Source of the DNA: Discostella pseudostelligera
Taxonomy: Eukaryota > Bacillariophyta > Thalassiosirophyceae > Thalassiosirales > Thalassiosiraceae
DNA length: 19,086 nucleotides
Direction of reading: 5' to 3'
NCBI GenBank assembly: GCA_036940085.1
Contig: JALLBK010000174.1
Span: forward strand, 1-19,086
Positions 1-8,780 of this stretch are shown here, piece by piece. The position numbers and the translations under genes were made by a program. The notes below the pieces were generated by a model. It saw only the letters and a program-made list of their open reading frames with translations. It was not told the DNA's origin and ran no database searches. Every line of letters begins with the position of its first letter. The first letter of the stretch is position 1.

Positions 1-48
1 TCGCTTCTCTTTCTTCTTTGGAAAGAATCTGTTGGAGATGATATTACT

Positions 49-132
49 ACCAATGCTGCATGATGGGTGCAGCAGCACCATCTTGCTGTTTATTCAGTGT
101 TTCGTCGTCGTCGTCGTCCATGCAGCATTGGT
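49..132. repeat. 14-bp perfect inverted repeat
   Basis: ACCAATGCTGCATG at 49-62 is the exact reverse complement of CATGCAGCATTGGT at 119-132, with 56 nt between the arms. The spacer holds a second smaller hairpin (GGTGC AGCA GCACC, about 66-79) and a GTC run. No target-site duplication or transposase was seen, so the function is unknown. Confidence 0.7.
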
Positions 133-167
133 CATCATTGTGTGATTTGAAATGCAGACGCAGCACC

Positions 168-263
168 ATCAATTCTTCTCGTTCCATTCGATCGTGGTTG
201 AAGCGAATTCAGTGATCATCAATTCTTCTTGTTCCGCTCGTTCGTGGTTGAAGCGAATCAGTT
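168..263. repeat. Two-copy tandem duplication, 50-bp period
   Basis: The unit beginning ATCAATTCTTCT at 168 recurs at 218 with a period of exactly 50 nt. Both copies contain GTTCC, then CGTGGTTGAAGCGAAT, and differ by a few substitutions; the second copy diverges after about 260. It is an old local duplication in apparently non-coding DNA. Confidence 0.75.
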
Positions 264-1063
264 ACCAGTTACTACATGATGACTTCTTTTGAAACGTTCC
301 GATTGGTGGAGGACGAGACATCCTACATTGGTAATGACAAGATGGTGGACAAGAGGGGTTAGTTCTGTGGAGTGCCGTTCTCCTTTGGTTGGACATACAT
401 GTCGTATTTGCATTTTGTGCGGAGATGGGGTCATTGTCATTGTCGTTCTCATCTCACAATATCAATATCATCATCATCATCATCATCCTTCTTGCCGCCG
501 TCAATGGTCAATGGAGTTCAAGAATAAGAGTGGTGGTGAGCTGTGGAGCTGAGAATGTTGAGGCCTGGAAAAAATTGGAAATGCCTTTGAAGCGAGGGTT
601 TGTCGGGCCTCTTGTTGCACCTTCCCCATCCTCGTACGTAGGAATTAATACATTTAAATGTTAAAAACTTTGAATTTAAATTTTGAACTCATGAAAGGCG
701 TTCGCAATGAAACACAACCTCACACAACATATCTACAACATGTTTGTCGTAGGTCGTAGTGGCATCTATCTCCAAAGAATCAAGAATCGCTACTTAGCTT
801 TGGTCATTGACGCACGACGGACAGTACGAACAGCTCTCGAGACTCGACGAGCTCCGGATGTCGTAGCGAGAGCGAGGGAAGAAGTGTAAAAAGTGCTGCA
901 GAAGCAAGCTGTGAAGGTGAAGGTTTCTGTGAAGCAGCCATCGTATCCAAATTATTCAATCAGCCTCCCACCCGACATATAATACTATCCACTACGATAC
1001 CAATACACATCCATTAGGTACGATACTGTAACAACAGGTCTAGTCTGCCAACGATAGAGCAAT

Positions 1064-4000
1064 ATGCGCAGCATGTTCCGCAACAAACTAACAAAGAAGT
1101 CGACATCGACATCGGCAGCTGGTTCTTGCGCCGCCGCCGACGACCAGGAGCATGCACAGCAGCAACAGCCATCATCGTCATCGCGACATCGAAATCGAGA
1201 TCGAGATCGAGATGGGGGCGGTGGTGGATTCCTCGACGCGTCACTAGGCGGTGGAACTGGCTCTGGTGGTGGTGGTGGCGCCATTGACGATTCGATCCGT
1301 TTGGGTGATGGTGATGGCAATGCAGCTTCGTCATCATCATCATCAGCCGTTGGTGGCAACGGCGATATGCTCCCTCCATCATCTTCTCGACAAAAGAAAA
1401 ATGTCACCAGCAGCAAAAGTAGCTCTGGCAAAAGCAGTGCTATGAGCACCACCACCAATCCAGGAGTGTCTGGCAGTAGCAGTAGTGGCGGTGGTGGCGG
1501 TGTCCTCCCCACCAACTATCGTCGCGGTGCCATCCGCGCGTCAGCCTTTGCCCTCGATGACAAATCCTATGATCCCAACACCATTAATCGCACCAACATT
1601 ATTTCACCCAAAGATGAAGCGTCACGATTATTAATCTACAATGCGATTAAGGATAATATCCTCTTTCGGAGCAGTAGTAGTAACAACCAGCAACAGCAGA
1701 CTCAATCACATGGCAACAGCAGCAGCAGCAGTAATACTAACAACTCGGCCATCCGTTCCACGGGAGAAACGGACGAAGAACAATTCCATGAACTCATTGA
1801 TGCATTCACATTGCGCAATTGCTATCCGGGAGAAATTGTCATTGCCGAGGGTGCACAGGGGGATGGATTTTATGTGCTGTCACGCGGGGTGGTGGAAGTC
1901 TATGAATCATCGGAATTTCGGGGACGATTGTATCCAGGGACGGGATTTGGGGAGATTGCGTTATTGTATGGCTGTCCACGAACGGCTACGGTGAGGGCAG
2001 CGTGTGAGGATGAAAGGGAGGGGAGTGGTAGTAGTAGAGGACGAATGCCACAGGATAACAATGGAAGTGCTGGTAGTGAAGGAGGAGGAGGAGGAGGGTG
2101 TGAATTATGGTTCATGGATCGTAGGGCATTCCGTGCCATCATGGCCAGGCATAAGAGGAAACGATTGAATATGAAGTTGATGCTGTTAGAGAAGGTACGT
2201 TAGTTGTTGAGACGACGAGAGTGAGGAAGAGAGAGTGTGTAGGGTGGAAGGGGGAGGGAGATATCAGGAGATATCCCTGTCGTTCTCTTGCCAACTTCAC
2301 ACTTCCCTTGATTCCACGCTCACTTCTTGCATCCTCTCGTTTTTGTTTCCATCCACTTTTCATTTCAACGTAGGTGAAAATTCATGATAAAACACTCGGC
2401 GAGATACTGCAACCACACGAAATCAATTCCATTGCCATGGCCGCCAAATTTCAAGAATATCGTCCTGGACAAATTATTGTCCGGCAGGGCGATGTGGGCG
2501 ATGCATTTTACATGGTCGAACGTGGATGTGTCGATGTATATATACGTGATCAATATCATCCTGATGGAGGTCAAAGGCCGGTAGTGACGCTCAAGGCGGG
2601 AGATTTTTTTGGTGAAAAGGCATTGTTGAGTAGTGATGTTCGGACGGCTACGTGCGTGGCATCATCGTCGCCTCCACCACAGAGTAATGAAGATGGAAAG
2701 AATCAGAGAGATGGCAGTAGTGGTAGTGAGGGGGGTGTGAAATGCTTATTGTTAATGAGGGAAGACTTTGTCCGGATGTTGGGAGATTTGGAATACTTAT
2801 TGGATAGGAGTTATGAAATGAGAGATGGTAGTGATCGTCTATCGTTAACGAGTGGAAGTGTAGGAGTTGGTGTAGGTCGATGGAAAGAGGATGGGTTGGT
2901 CCATCCCATGGGTGAAAAGTGAGTTTGGATACTATGCATCGTCGTTGTGAATCTCATTTGCTTTTCATCACTCTCTCAACTGTCGCTCGTTCCACTCCCC
3001 ACCCTGGAAATGCCTACCCTGATTTAAGATTCGAGAAGAATGACTTTGACATCAAGCGCACCTTAGGCGTAGGAGCCTATGGCTTTGTGAAACTAGTCCA
3101 ATGGAAACGCGCTCCTCCCTCCCAAAGCAACGTGTACTACGCATTAAAATGTGTCTCGAAACAAAACATCGAAGAGAAGAAACAACAAAAGAAAATCAAA
3201 CGCGAAGAGGACATTATGCGATCGTTAATACATCCGTTCATTGCTCGGTGTTACAACGTATTGGAAGATGCCAAGGGGAAGTATTTTCTAATGGAGGCAT
3301 TGTGCGGAGGAGAATTGTGTGAATTGCTCTACTACGAGGGTACCTTCTCGGAGGAATGGAGTATGTTCTACTCAGCATCGGTATTATCGGCATTTGCCTA
3401 CATGCATGAACGCAAGGTGGCCTATCGTGATCTCAAGCCGGAAAATCTAGTGTTGGACGATGTGGGGTATGTCAAAATTGTCGACTTTGGGTTGGCGAAG
3501 GTGATAAAGAATGGTCATACCTATACATTCTGTGGCACGCCGGATTATTTGGCTCCCGAGGTCATTCTGAGTGAGGGCCATGATTGGGCCGTGGATTATT
3601 GGGGATTGGGAGTGTTGATTTATGAGATGATGGAGGGATCGGCTCCATTTTGTGCGGATAATCCAATGGATGTAAGTCAAGTTGATGTTGTTGCCTGCCA
3701 TGTTTCGCTTATTGTGCATCGACTAATCGAATTGCGCATCCCTCGTTCATATTTCGTCTCCTTCGTTTGCTCATCTCAGACCTATAGAAAAGCATTGTCG
3801 GGACATGTCCATATACCCGATCACTTCTCCATAGTGGTGGCCAACCTTATCAAAAAGCTTCTCCATACAGACCAATCGAAACGTTTGGGTAGGACCGTCG
3901 GTGGATCTACGGCAGTTATGTTCCATCGATGGTATGCCAACTTTGATTGGGTGAGTTTTTGATGCACTTTATCTTTTATCTCCTGGACTCTCTCGCTTGT

Positions 4001-4280
4001 CGCTTTATCTTGACGTTCTTTGCTGTAGTGATTCGTTGCCGACTTGGTTGCTGACAATTACACACGCTCTGTCTCTTTTCTACTCCGCATACGATTATCT
4101 GCTTGGTAAATAATACACACAATCAATATCATACTTGCTTTCGGTACTAAATTGAATAAAAAGGATGCACTGTTGGATTACCGGATGGAAGCACCGCACG
4201 TACCCGAGGTGAAGGATCCAAATCACTCGAGCACTTGTGATGATGAAGTTGTGGAAGGATTTGCATCCAACTTTTTATGA
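1064..4280 (+). CDS. Cyclic-nucleotide-dependent protein kinase, PKG type (five exons)
   Basis: Ser/Thr kinase activated by cyclic nucleotide binding. Exons are 1064-2194, 2374-2918, 3029-3671, 3780-3950 and 4164-4280. All four introns are GT-AG, and phases 0, 2, 0, 0 close to 868 aa. Residues 1-150 are low complexity. R153-R154-G-A-I157 is a PKA-R-type pseudosubstrate. The first nucleotide-binding domain (about 240-376) has the FGE...PRTATV cassette with E297, R306 and T307; the second (about 378-545) has E458, R467 and T468. Thr after the Arg is the residue linked to cGMP preference in animal PKG. The kinase domain has the Gly loop 572-579, K599, E618, YRDLKPEN with D693, DFG D711, T725 in TFCGTP and APE 734-736, so all catalytic residues are present. 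The AGC tail is short (last residues ASNFL), with no obvious FxxF motif. Intron 4 carries TACTAA at 4145-4150, a good branch-point candidate. The ATG follows an in-frame TAG. Identity as PKG is strong; cGMP specificity is inferred. Confidence 0.95.
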
Positions 4281-4903
4281 AGAAATATGCTGCTTATTTG
4301 TGTGTAGTGTGTCCGAGCAGCTACGAGGAGTCGAGATGGGTTACAATGAACAATGAAGGTGGTGATGTGTGAGTGTGTACTGCAATAATGAAGTACATAC
4401 CCAACAATCTGCGGCTTCGGACGTGGGTGTCATAACATTGGATCGAGATGATGATGGATGGATATCACGATGGTTGATTTTCGGAAGTGGTGAAACAAAC
4501 ATTTGTAGAAGAATATGACTCATTTAATGTCGAAAGAGTTAGATACTCCTCTCTCATGAGTACAATTCTTACTTGAATTGTCATTCACTTTCTCTACAAT
4601 CATTTCCTCATGATGTTCCCACCGACCACCTACCCACCATTGGAGTATTCTAATATCAATAGTAGGTGATTGGTGAACGAAGAGGGATTGACTGGATGGC
4701 GGCGGCCGGGTCGGTGGGCGCTATTGATGGGCTTCCCGCCATTTTTGCCATGTGATCCCGCCATTTCCCCTATTGTCGCTGTCATTACGTAATCCTACGT
4801 CATCGCTTGCGTCATCATCACCAACCTTCGCCAACATCATAACAACAAGCTTTGTGCAGCTTTGTGCATCGACGGACCATCGCCATGCATCGCCATCATC
4901 AAG
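4281..4903 (+). promoter_or_regulatory. Intergenic region and likely promoter of the Gly-rich gene
   Basis: The first 400 nt show no coding signal and probably hold the kinase 3' UTR. From 4690 to 4815 regulatory-looking words cluster: two inverted E2F-like elements, TTCCCGCCATTT (4733-4744) and ATCCCGCCATTT (4755-4766), the bZIP-type palindrome ATTACGTAAT (4784-4793) and two half-CRE words, ACGTCA (4797-4802) and GCGTCA (4809-4814). They lie 90-170 bp before the first usable ATG at 4904. Their roles are inferred from motif resemblance only. Confidence 0.45.
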
Positions 4904-5938
4904 ATGCCGCTGCCTACGCCTACGCCACTACCAAAGCCATCCGCCATAATGACAACATCAACACTACGAATCGGCATAATCTCGCTCGCATATGCATTGC
5001 CAGCATTATTACTGCTTCTTCTGCCAGCTGGTGATGCCTTTTCTGCCCACTCCATTGGCCGTCGTCGTCGTCAGCATCAGCAGCGGCATCATCCAAGCCC
5101 AAGCCGCCGCGATGTCGATCATGGTGGTGCAATGCTACATATGGCAGGCTTTCCTCCTCCAATGAATGACAGGCCTGGCATGGGTGGTGGTGGTGGTGGC
5201 CAATCATTCAACGCCAACAACCCGCCCGGGGGGGCATTCAGTGTTCCCAATGCCGGGAATACCGCTGGCGCTAGCATGGGTGGCGCTGGTGGCATGGGAG
5301 GAGGAGGGCGAGGAGGACTGGGTGCCATTGCCTCTGGGGTAAGCACTCCCAATGATCGCTACAATGATCAACGACCAAGTTCGTCGGTACGACGTGGTGG
5401 TGGCGGAGCTGGTGGAGGGGGGGGAGGGGGATATTATGGCAGTGGCGGAAGCAATGGTCCCAATCTATTCCAGCAAGGGCCACGTGGAGGAGGCAGTAGC
5501 AATAACAGTAGGAGAATGGGTCCTCCTCCACCCCCACTCTCGGGAGGTGGTGGCGGCGGCGGTGCCGGTCGTCCCAATAATTTACGATATGAAGAACGAG
5601 ACTATGGGGAATATGTTTCCAACCTCCGTCGTTCTTCCCAAGGAGGAGGAGGTCCACCACCACTGCCACTCCCACCCATGGCCGGCGGCATGATGCGAGA
5701 AGGACCCATGGGAGGAGGAGGAGTAGTTAGTGAAATGGAATATCGTGCTCTCGAAGAGGAGGTACAACGTCTCCGTACTGAAAATGCATTATTGAAACGT
5801 TCCACTCAAGACTTGATGAATAATATGAATGAATTATCCAATCGATTATTTGATGTCGATGAGGCCTTGAAGAAGGTGGCGAATGTTTTCCCGAAGGAGG
5901 AGGAGATGGAAAGTTTGGAATGGTTGTTGAGAAGGTAA
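4904..5938 (+). CDS. Gly-rich protein with probable plastid leader and C-terminal coiled coil
   Basis: The function is not recognised. The frame has two usable ATGs, 4904 (344 aa) and 4949 (329 aa). The second puts a basic n-region (TLR) directly before a hydrophobic core (LAYALPALLLLLLP) and a cleavage-like GDA|FSAHS, followed by RRRRQHQQR. An Ala|Phe junction followed by a basic, Ser-containing stretch is the known bipartite plastid import pattern of diatoms, so the real start may be 4949. The middle is a disordered Gly/Pro/Ser tract with GGGGG blocks and PPPPP runs. The last 70 residues (from about SEMEYRALEEEV) form a heptad-rich coiled coil ending in LEWLLRR. The TAA overlaps a perfect splice donor (AAG|GTAAGA), so another exon is possible although none was found. 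Targeting is inferred; the ORF is fairly certain. Confidence 0.75.
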   Translation: MPLPTPTPLPKPSAIMTTSTLRIGIISLAYALPALLLLLLPAGDAFSAHSIGRRRRQHQQRHHPSPSRRDVDHGGAMLHMAGFPPPMNDRPGMGGGGGGQSFNANNPPGGAFSVPNAGNTAGASMGGAGGMGGGGRGGLGAIASGVSTPNDRYNDQRPSSSVRRGGGGAGGGGGGGYYGSGGSNGPNLFQQGPRGGGSSNNSRRMGPPPPPLSGGGGGGGAGRPNNLRYEERDYGEYVSNLRRSSQGGGGPPPLPLPPMAGGMMREGPMGGGGVVSEMEYRALEEEVQRLRTENALLKRSTQDLMNNMNELSNRLFDVDEALKKVANVFPKEEEMESLEWLLRR

Positions 5939-6455
5939 GAGGATTGGACAGGATAAGTAGTGGTAATTGTGACGAGAGAGTACGAGAGAGAGGTGGGAGA
6001 GAGAGAATGGATCGAGTGGGAGAGAAAGAGAAAGATGGTGTTGCTCAAGTTAGTTATGAGCCAGTGCATGAATGTGGGTTGGGAGGAGATAAAAGAGAGA
6101 GAGAGAGGGGCGGGGGGGGTCATACATTTTTGGGGTTTACTGTGAAAGGATGACAGAAGGAATTGCATGTTATATATATATTGTACAACAATGAAATTAT
6201 TTGAGAGTCGATGGGAGGGAACAACTGTACCGCTCCATGGATCGAGCACGAGGATCGAGGCAATATGCAAAGCATGATGTCGTCTTTGATATGGGGAAGT
6301 ATGACGGTCGACGGCAACAACCATCACTCGCTTCCTCTCTTTCGGGATGAGGAATGAACGGAGGATGCGAGATAGAGAAAGCAGCAACTACTCTAGAGTG
6401 TGGGTGATTTAATTCTCGGGTTCTAAACATTATACAACATTACTAGTTTCATTTT
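5939..6455. other. Convergent intergenic region, purine-rich
   Basis: This lies between two genes whose 3' ends face each other. The + strand is strongly purine-rich from about 5980 to 6118, with GAGAGA runs ending in a G8 tract, followed by a TATATATATA stretch near 6171-6181. No gene is supported; it most likely contains both 3' UTRs and poly(A) sites. The ORFs seen here on either strand are low-complexity shadows. Confidence 0.55.
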
Positions 6456-8780
6456 TTACGAGGTACCACCACCAACAACTACCACCTGCTCTGTTGGACG
6501 ACGACTGCTACTACGCGCACGGGTGCTGCGATGACCAACGTCTCGTGACTTGGACCTTGACCGTGATGCGGAACGCGAGCTTGATCTGCCTCCGCCGTCT
6601 TCTCCTTTCCTACTGCTACCGTTGCTCTTGCGATACCGTCCATCCTTCCATTTGCCTTCCTTCACCAATACGGAAGGGTCGTGGTATTCCATCACTCCAT
6701 ATCCATGTGGAATGAAGTGAGTGTTGACTTGACCAGAGTACGATCCCATCTGGTCATTCTTCGGATCGGTCCATTGCATCTTACGAACTTGGATGGTACC
6801 CCGTGCCTGCTGCTGTTGCTCGACGACGTCCTCTTCTTCCTGATGATGTTGCTCATAATGACGCTGCTTGCTGTCGTTCTTATCGACAATCCTGTTGGCA
6901 CTATCATATGTGCGAAGATTGGTAATATTCACAACCTTCTGTTGAACTTCACCCGACGACAAGGAGCCGCCGCTCGTACGTTCGCTATTATCGGGAGTAA
7001 TCTCGTTACTCGATCCACTGGAGCTGCCCGTCAGAGAGGCTGTGGTCTCGTCGGATTCTCTATGCAAGAACATCTTGGTGTTGGATGTCGGACGGCTTTG
7101 GTGGTGGTTGTGGTGGTGGTTGAAACGATCCGTAGAGCTCTGGGATGGAGAACGCTTGGGTGGCGCCGGAGATCTAGTAGTGCGATGCTCTTGCGATGGA
7201 GAACGTACTTCCGTGGTACTGCGACGACTGCTACTGCTTCGACTAGTACTCCTCGTTCTACTACTACCACCCTGCTCCTCACCACCCTCCCTGTTACTGC
7301 TACTACCCCTTCTTCGGGGTGTGGCACATCTATCTTCCTCACCATGATAGTTACTATCACTGTGATTGGAAAGTGGAGAAGACCTTCGTCGACTACTCCT
7401 ACTGCTTCTGATAGTAGAAGTAGAAGTAGTAGTAGTACCTTCACTCCGTTCCTTGATACGTGCCTTGTTCTCTGCCACCGCCCGTATTCTATGCAATTCA
7501 TTAACGCAACAATCCGGACAGGCCGTCATTAGTATCTTCCACCCCTTACCAAATAGTTTCTTCTTGCGCAAACGAATGTGTGGATGGTGGATGCATCGAC
7601 CGGATTCGTCGCAGTCGTTGGTGTGGGTATTTACGGAGGCATTGTCATCGATGATGGCGGCAGCAGCAGCATGATGATGAGTAGAGTATGAAGATGACGG
7701 TACTTTGGGAGATTGGACGGAATATCCAGTAGAATTCAATGTGGACACCTCGTCATCATAATCGGGTGTTGGGTCGATGACCATGTTGTGCGCATAGATT
7801 GGCTGATGCTGCTTTGGTTGTTGCCTGGCCTTGAGACTTGGTGATGCCTGAAGCGAATGCATCTGTGATGGATGATAGTTCCATCCTTGTTGATGTTGCT
7901 GTTGCTGGGACGACGACATCGAGTACGTCTTCGACTGGTGTCGCTGACTACTGCTGCCGCTGCTGCTACTACTACTTGACGTCAGCGGAGCGTAGCAAGG
8001 GAATTCTTCCGGATCAGGTAGGACCAGCTCCTCCATCGGAATTACATCCTCCACATCATCAACCTCTTCATTGTCTCGCATCTTAACCTCACTCGATAAT
8101 ACTATATCATCCATACTGAACTCAAGCTCAATATCCATACTCATTGTGGTAACCTTCTCACTATCATCCAACTGTTGCTGCATCCGTTCTTTGCACACCT
8201 TGTATCGCGGCTGTGCCTTGAGTGCCGATTTCGATACGTTGGAGGAGACGGAGGATCCCGACGAGATGTAGTGGCCAGGTAAGGAGGCAGAGGATATGGA
8301 TCGCTTGAAGTCGTTATGTTGATGTCGGCTGAGGTCATTCAATGCAGTGGTGAATTGTACATCCTTATCGGGCTGGAAGCGTACGCGACCGCTAGCAGTA
8401 GTATTTCGGGGCGGTGATGAAACATCATTCTCTATTGAAGTTGTCGTCGTCGTCGTCGGTGACTGCTGCTGCGACTGTGAAGATCGGCCCTGTTGTTGTT
8501 GCTGCTGATGTTGCCGTCGTGTCATCGAGGATGAAATCTCACTGCAGATGCTGGAGCATTCGCTCCGACTACTACTAGCGCCGGTGGTCACCGACTTGTT
8601 GTCCATGGCACACAATGGACAGCAATCCAATAATGTCTTCCATTTGCCGGTAACAATCGAGAGGCGTTGGAGCTGGACGAACGGATGGGAGAGGCATCGA
8701 CCTTCATTGTCCATGGTGGTGTTGGTGGTGGTGTTATTATTGTCCATGGTGGCTGTGGCGGGTGCTGTCGTCGTCGTCAT
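6456..8780 (-). CDS. Low-complexity protein with two CxxH/CxxC modules, MORN-like segment and RS tail
   Basis: Unbroken 774-aa frame. The first true ATG is at 8780; the frame stays open upstream to a TAA but has only non-ATG starts there. Module 1 has C29-x2-H32-x21-C54-x2-C57; module 2 has C396-x2-H399-x21-C421-x2-C424. Both share GRC, HP after the His pair, a Trp 18 residues after the first Cys and a Leu 21 after it. The pattern suggests a small zinc-binding fold, but that is inference. Residues about 679-716 (6632-6746) contain GSYSG, PHGYGVMEYHD and EGKWKDG, resembling one to two MORN units, which in other proteins contact membranes or partners. The rest is Ser/Gln/Thr/Arg-rich, ending in an SR-dipeptide tail (RSRSKSRD). 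I recall similar Cys-His proteins in diatom gene sets but cannot give a function. No intron was seen. Confidence 0.82.
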   Translation of the reverse strand: MTTTTAPATATMDNNNTTTNTTMDNEGRCLSHPFVQLQRLSIVTGKWKTLLDCCPLCAMDNKSVTTGASSSRSECSSICSEISSSMTRRQHQQQQQQGRSSQSQQQSPTTTTTTSIENDVSSPPRNTTASGRVRFQPDKDVQFTTALNDLSRHQHNDFKRSISSASLPGHYISSGSSVSSNVSKSALKAQPRYKVCKERMQQQLDDSEKVTTMSMDIELEFSMDDIVLSSEVKMRDNEEVDDVEDVIPMEELVLPDPEEFPCYAPLTSSSSSSSGSSSQRHQSKTYSMSSSQQQQHQQGWNYHPSQMHSLQASPSLKARQQPKQHQPIYAHNMVIDPTPDYDDEVSTLNSTGYSVQSPKVPSSSYSTHHHAAAAAIIDDNASVNTHTNDCDESGRCIHHPHIRLRKKKLFGKGWKILMTACPDCCVNELHRIRAVAENKARIKERSEGTTTTSTSTIRSSRSSRRRSSPLSNHSDSNYHGEEDRCATPRRRGSSSNREGGEEQGGSSRTRSTSRSSSSRRSTTEVRSPSQEHRTTRSPAPPKRSPSQSSTDRFNHHHNHHQSRPTSNTKMFLHRESDETTASLTGSSSGSSNEITPDNSERTSGGSLSSGEVQQKVVNITNLRTYDSANRIVDKNDSKQRHYEQHHQEEEDVVEQQQQARGTIQVRKMQWTDPKNDQMGSYSGQVNTHFIPHGYGVMEYHDPSVLVKEGKWKDGRYRKSNGSSRKGEDGGGRSSSRSASRSRSKSRDVGHRSTRARSSSRRPTEQVVVVGGGTS
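6632..6746 (-). other. MORN-like segment
   Basis: On the minus strand this codes for GSYSGQ, PHGYGVMEYHD and KEGKWKDGRYR. It fits the MORN pattern (YxG, then HGxGxM/xY, then ExWxDGxxxG-like) for about one and a half units. It sits just before the RS-rich C-terminus. A lone partial MORN segment is less diagnostic than a repeat array. Confidence 0.65.
7509..7595 (-). other. CxxH-x21-CxxC module, copy 2
   Basis: C396, H399, C421 and C424 with W414 and L417. It is surrounded by basic residues (RLRKKK) and followed by a short helical, charged stretch (NELHRIRAVAENK). Spacing is identical to copy 1, which argues for a folded and probably metal-binding unit rather than chance Cys residues. Confidence 0.7.
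8610..8696 (-). other. CxxH-x21-CxxC module, copy 1
   Basis: C29, H32, C54 and C57 with W47 and L50, close to the N-terminus after a Thr/Asn-rich leader. It matches copy 2 at every candidate ligand and at the HP, Trp and Leu positions, although the residues between them differ considerably. Confidence 0.7.

Larger units (their letters stand above)
1..1063. other. 5' intergenic region upstream of the kinase gene
   Basis: No convincing gene is visible. The stretch holds a 14-bp inverted repeat (49-62 and 119-132), a two-copy 50-bp tandem duplication (168 to about 263), an ATC/CAT trinucleotide run near 465-487 and AT-rich sequence around 645-690. A 60-codon ATG ORF at 707-889 has no recognisable features and is treated as chance or as an upstream ORF. 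An in-frame TAG at 1055-1057 ends any upward extension of the kinase reading frame, so the region most likely carries its promoter and 5' UTR. Confidence 0.6.

Noticed and set aside
707..889. 60-codon ATG ORF upstream of the kinase
   Set aside because: No family resemblance and no sign of splicing into the kinase; at best an upstream ORF.
985..1515. 176-codon minus-strand ORF rich in Pro, Asp and Leu
   Set aside because: It is the antisense shadow of the Gly/Ser/His-type codon repeats in kinase exon 1.
6681..7532. 283-codon plus-strand ORF
   Set aside because: It lies opposite the RS/Ser-rich part of the CxxH/MORN gene; its content (VVVV, TTTT, SRSRSSSS) is the complement of repetitive codons and shows no domain.
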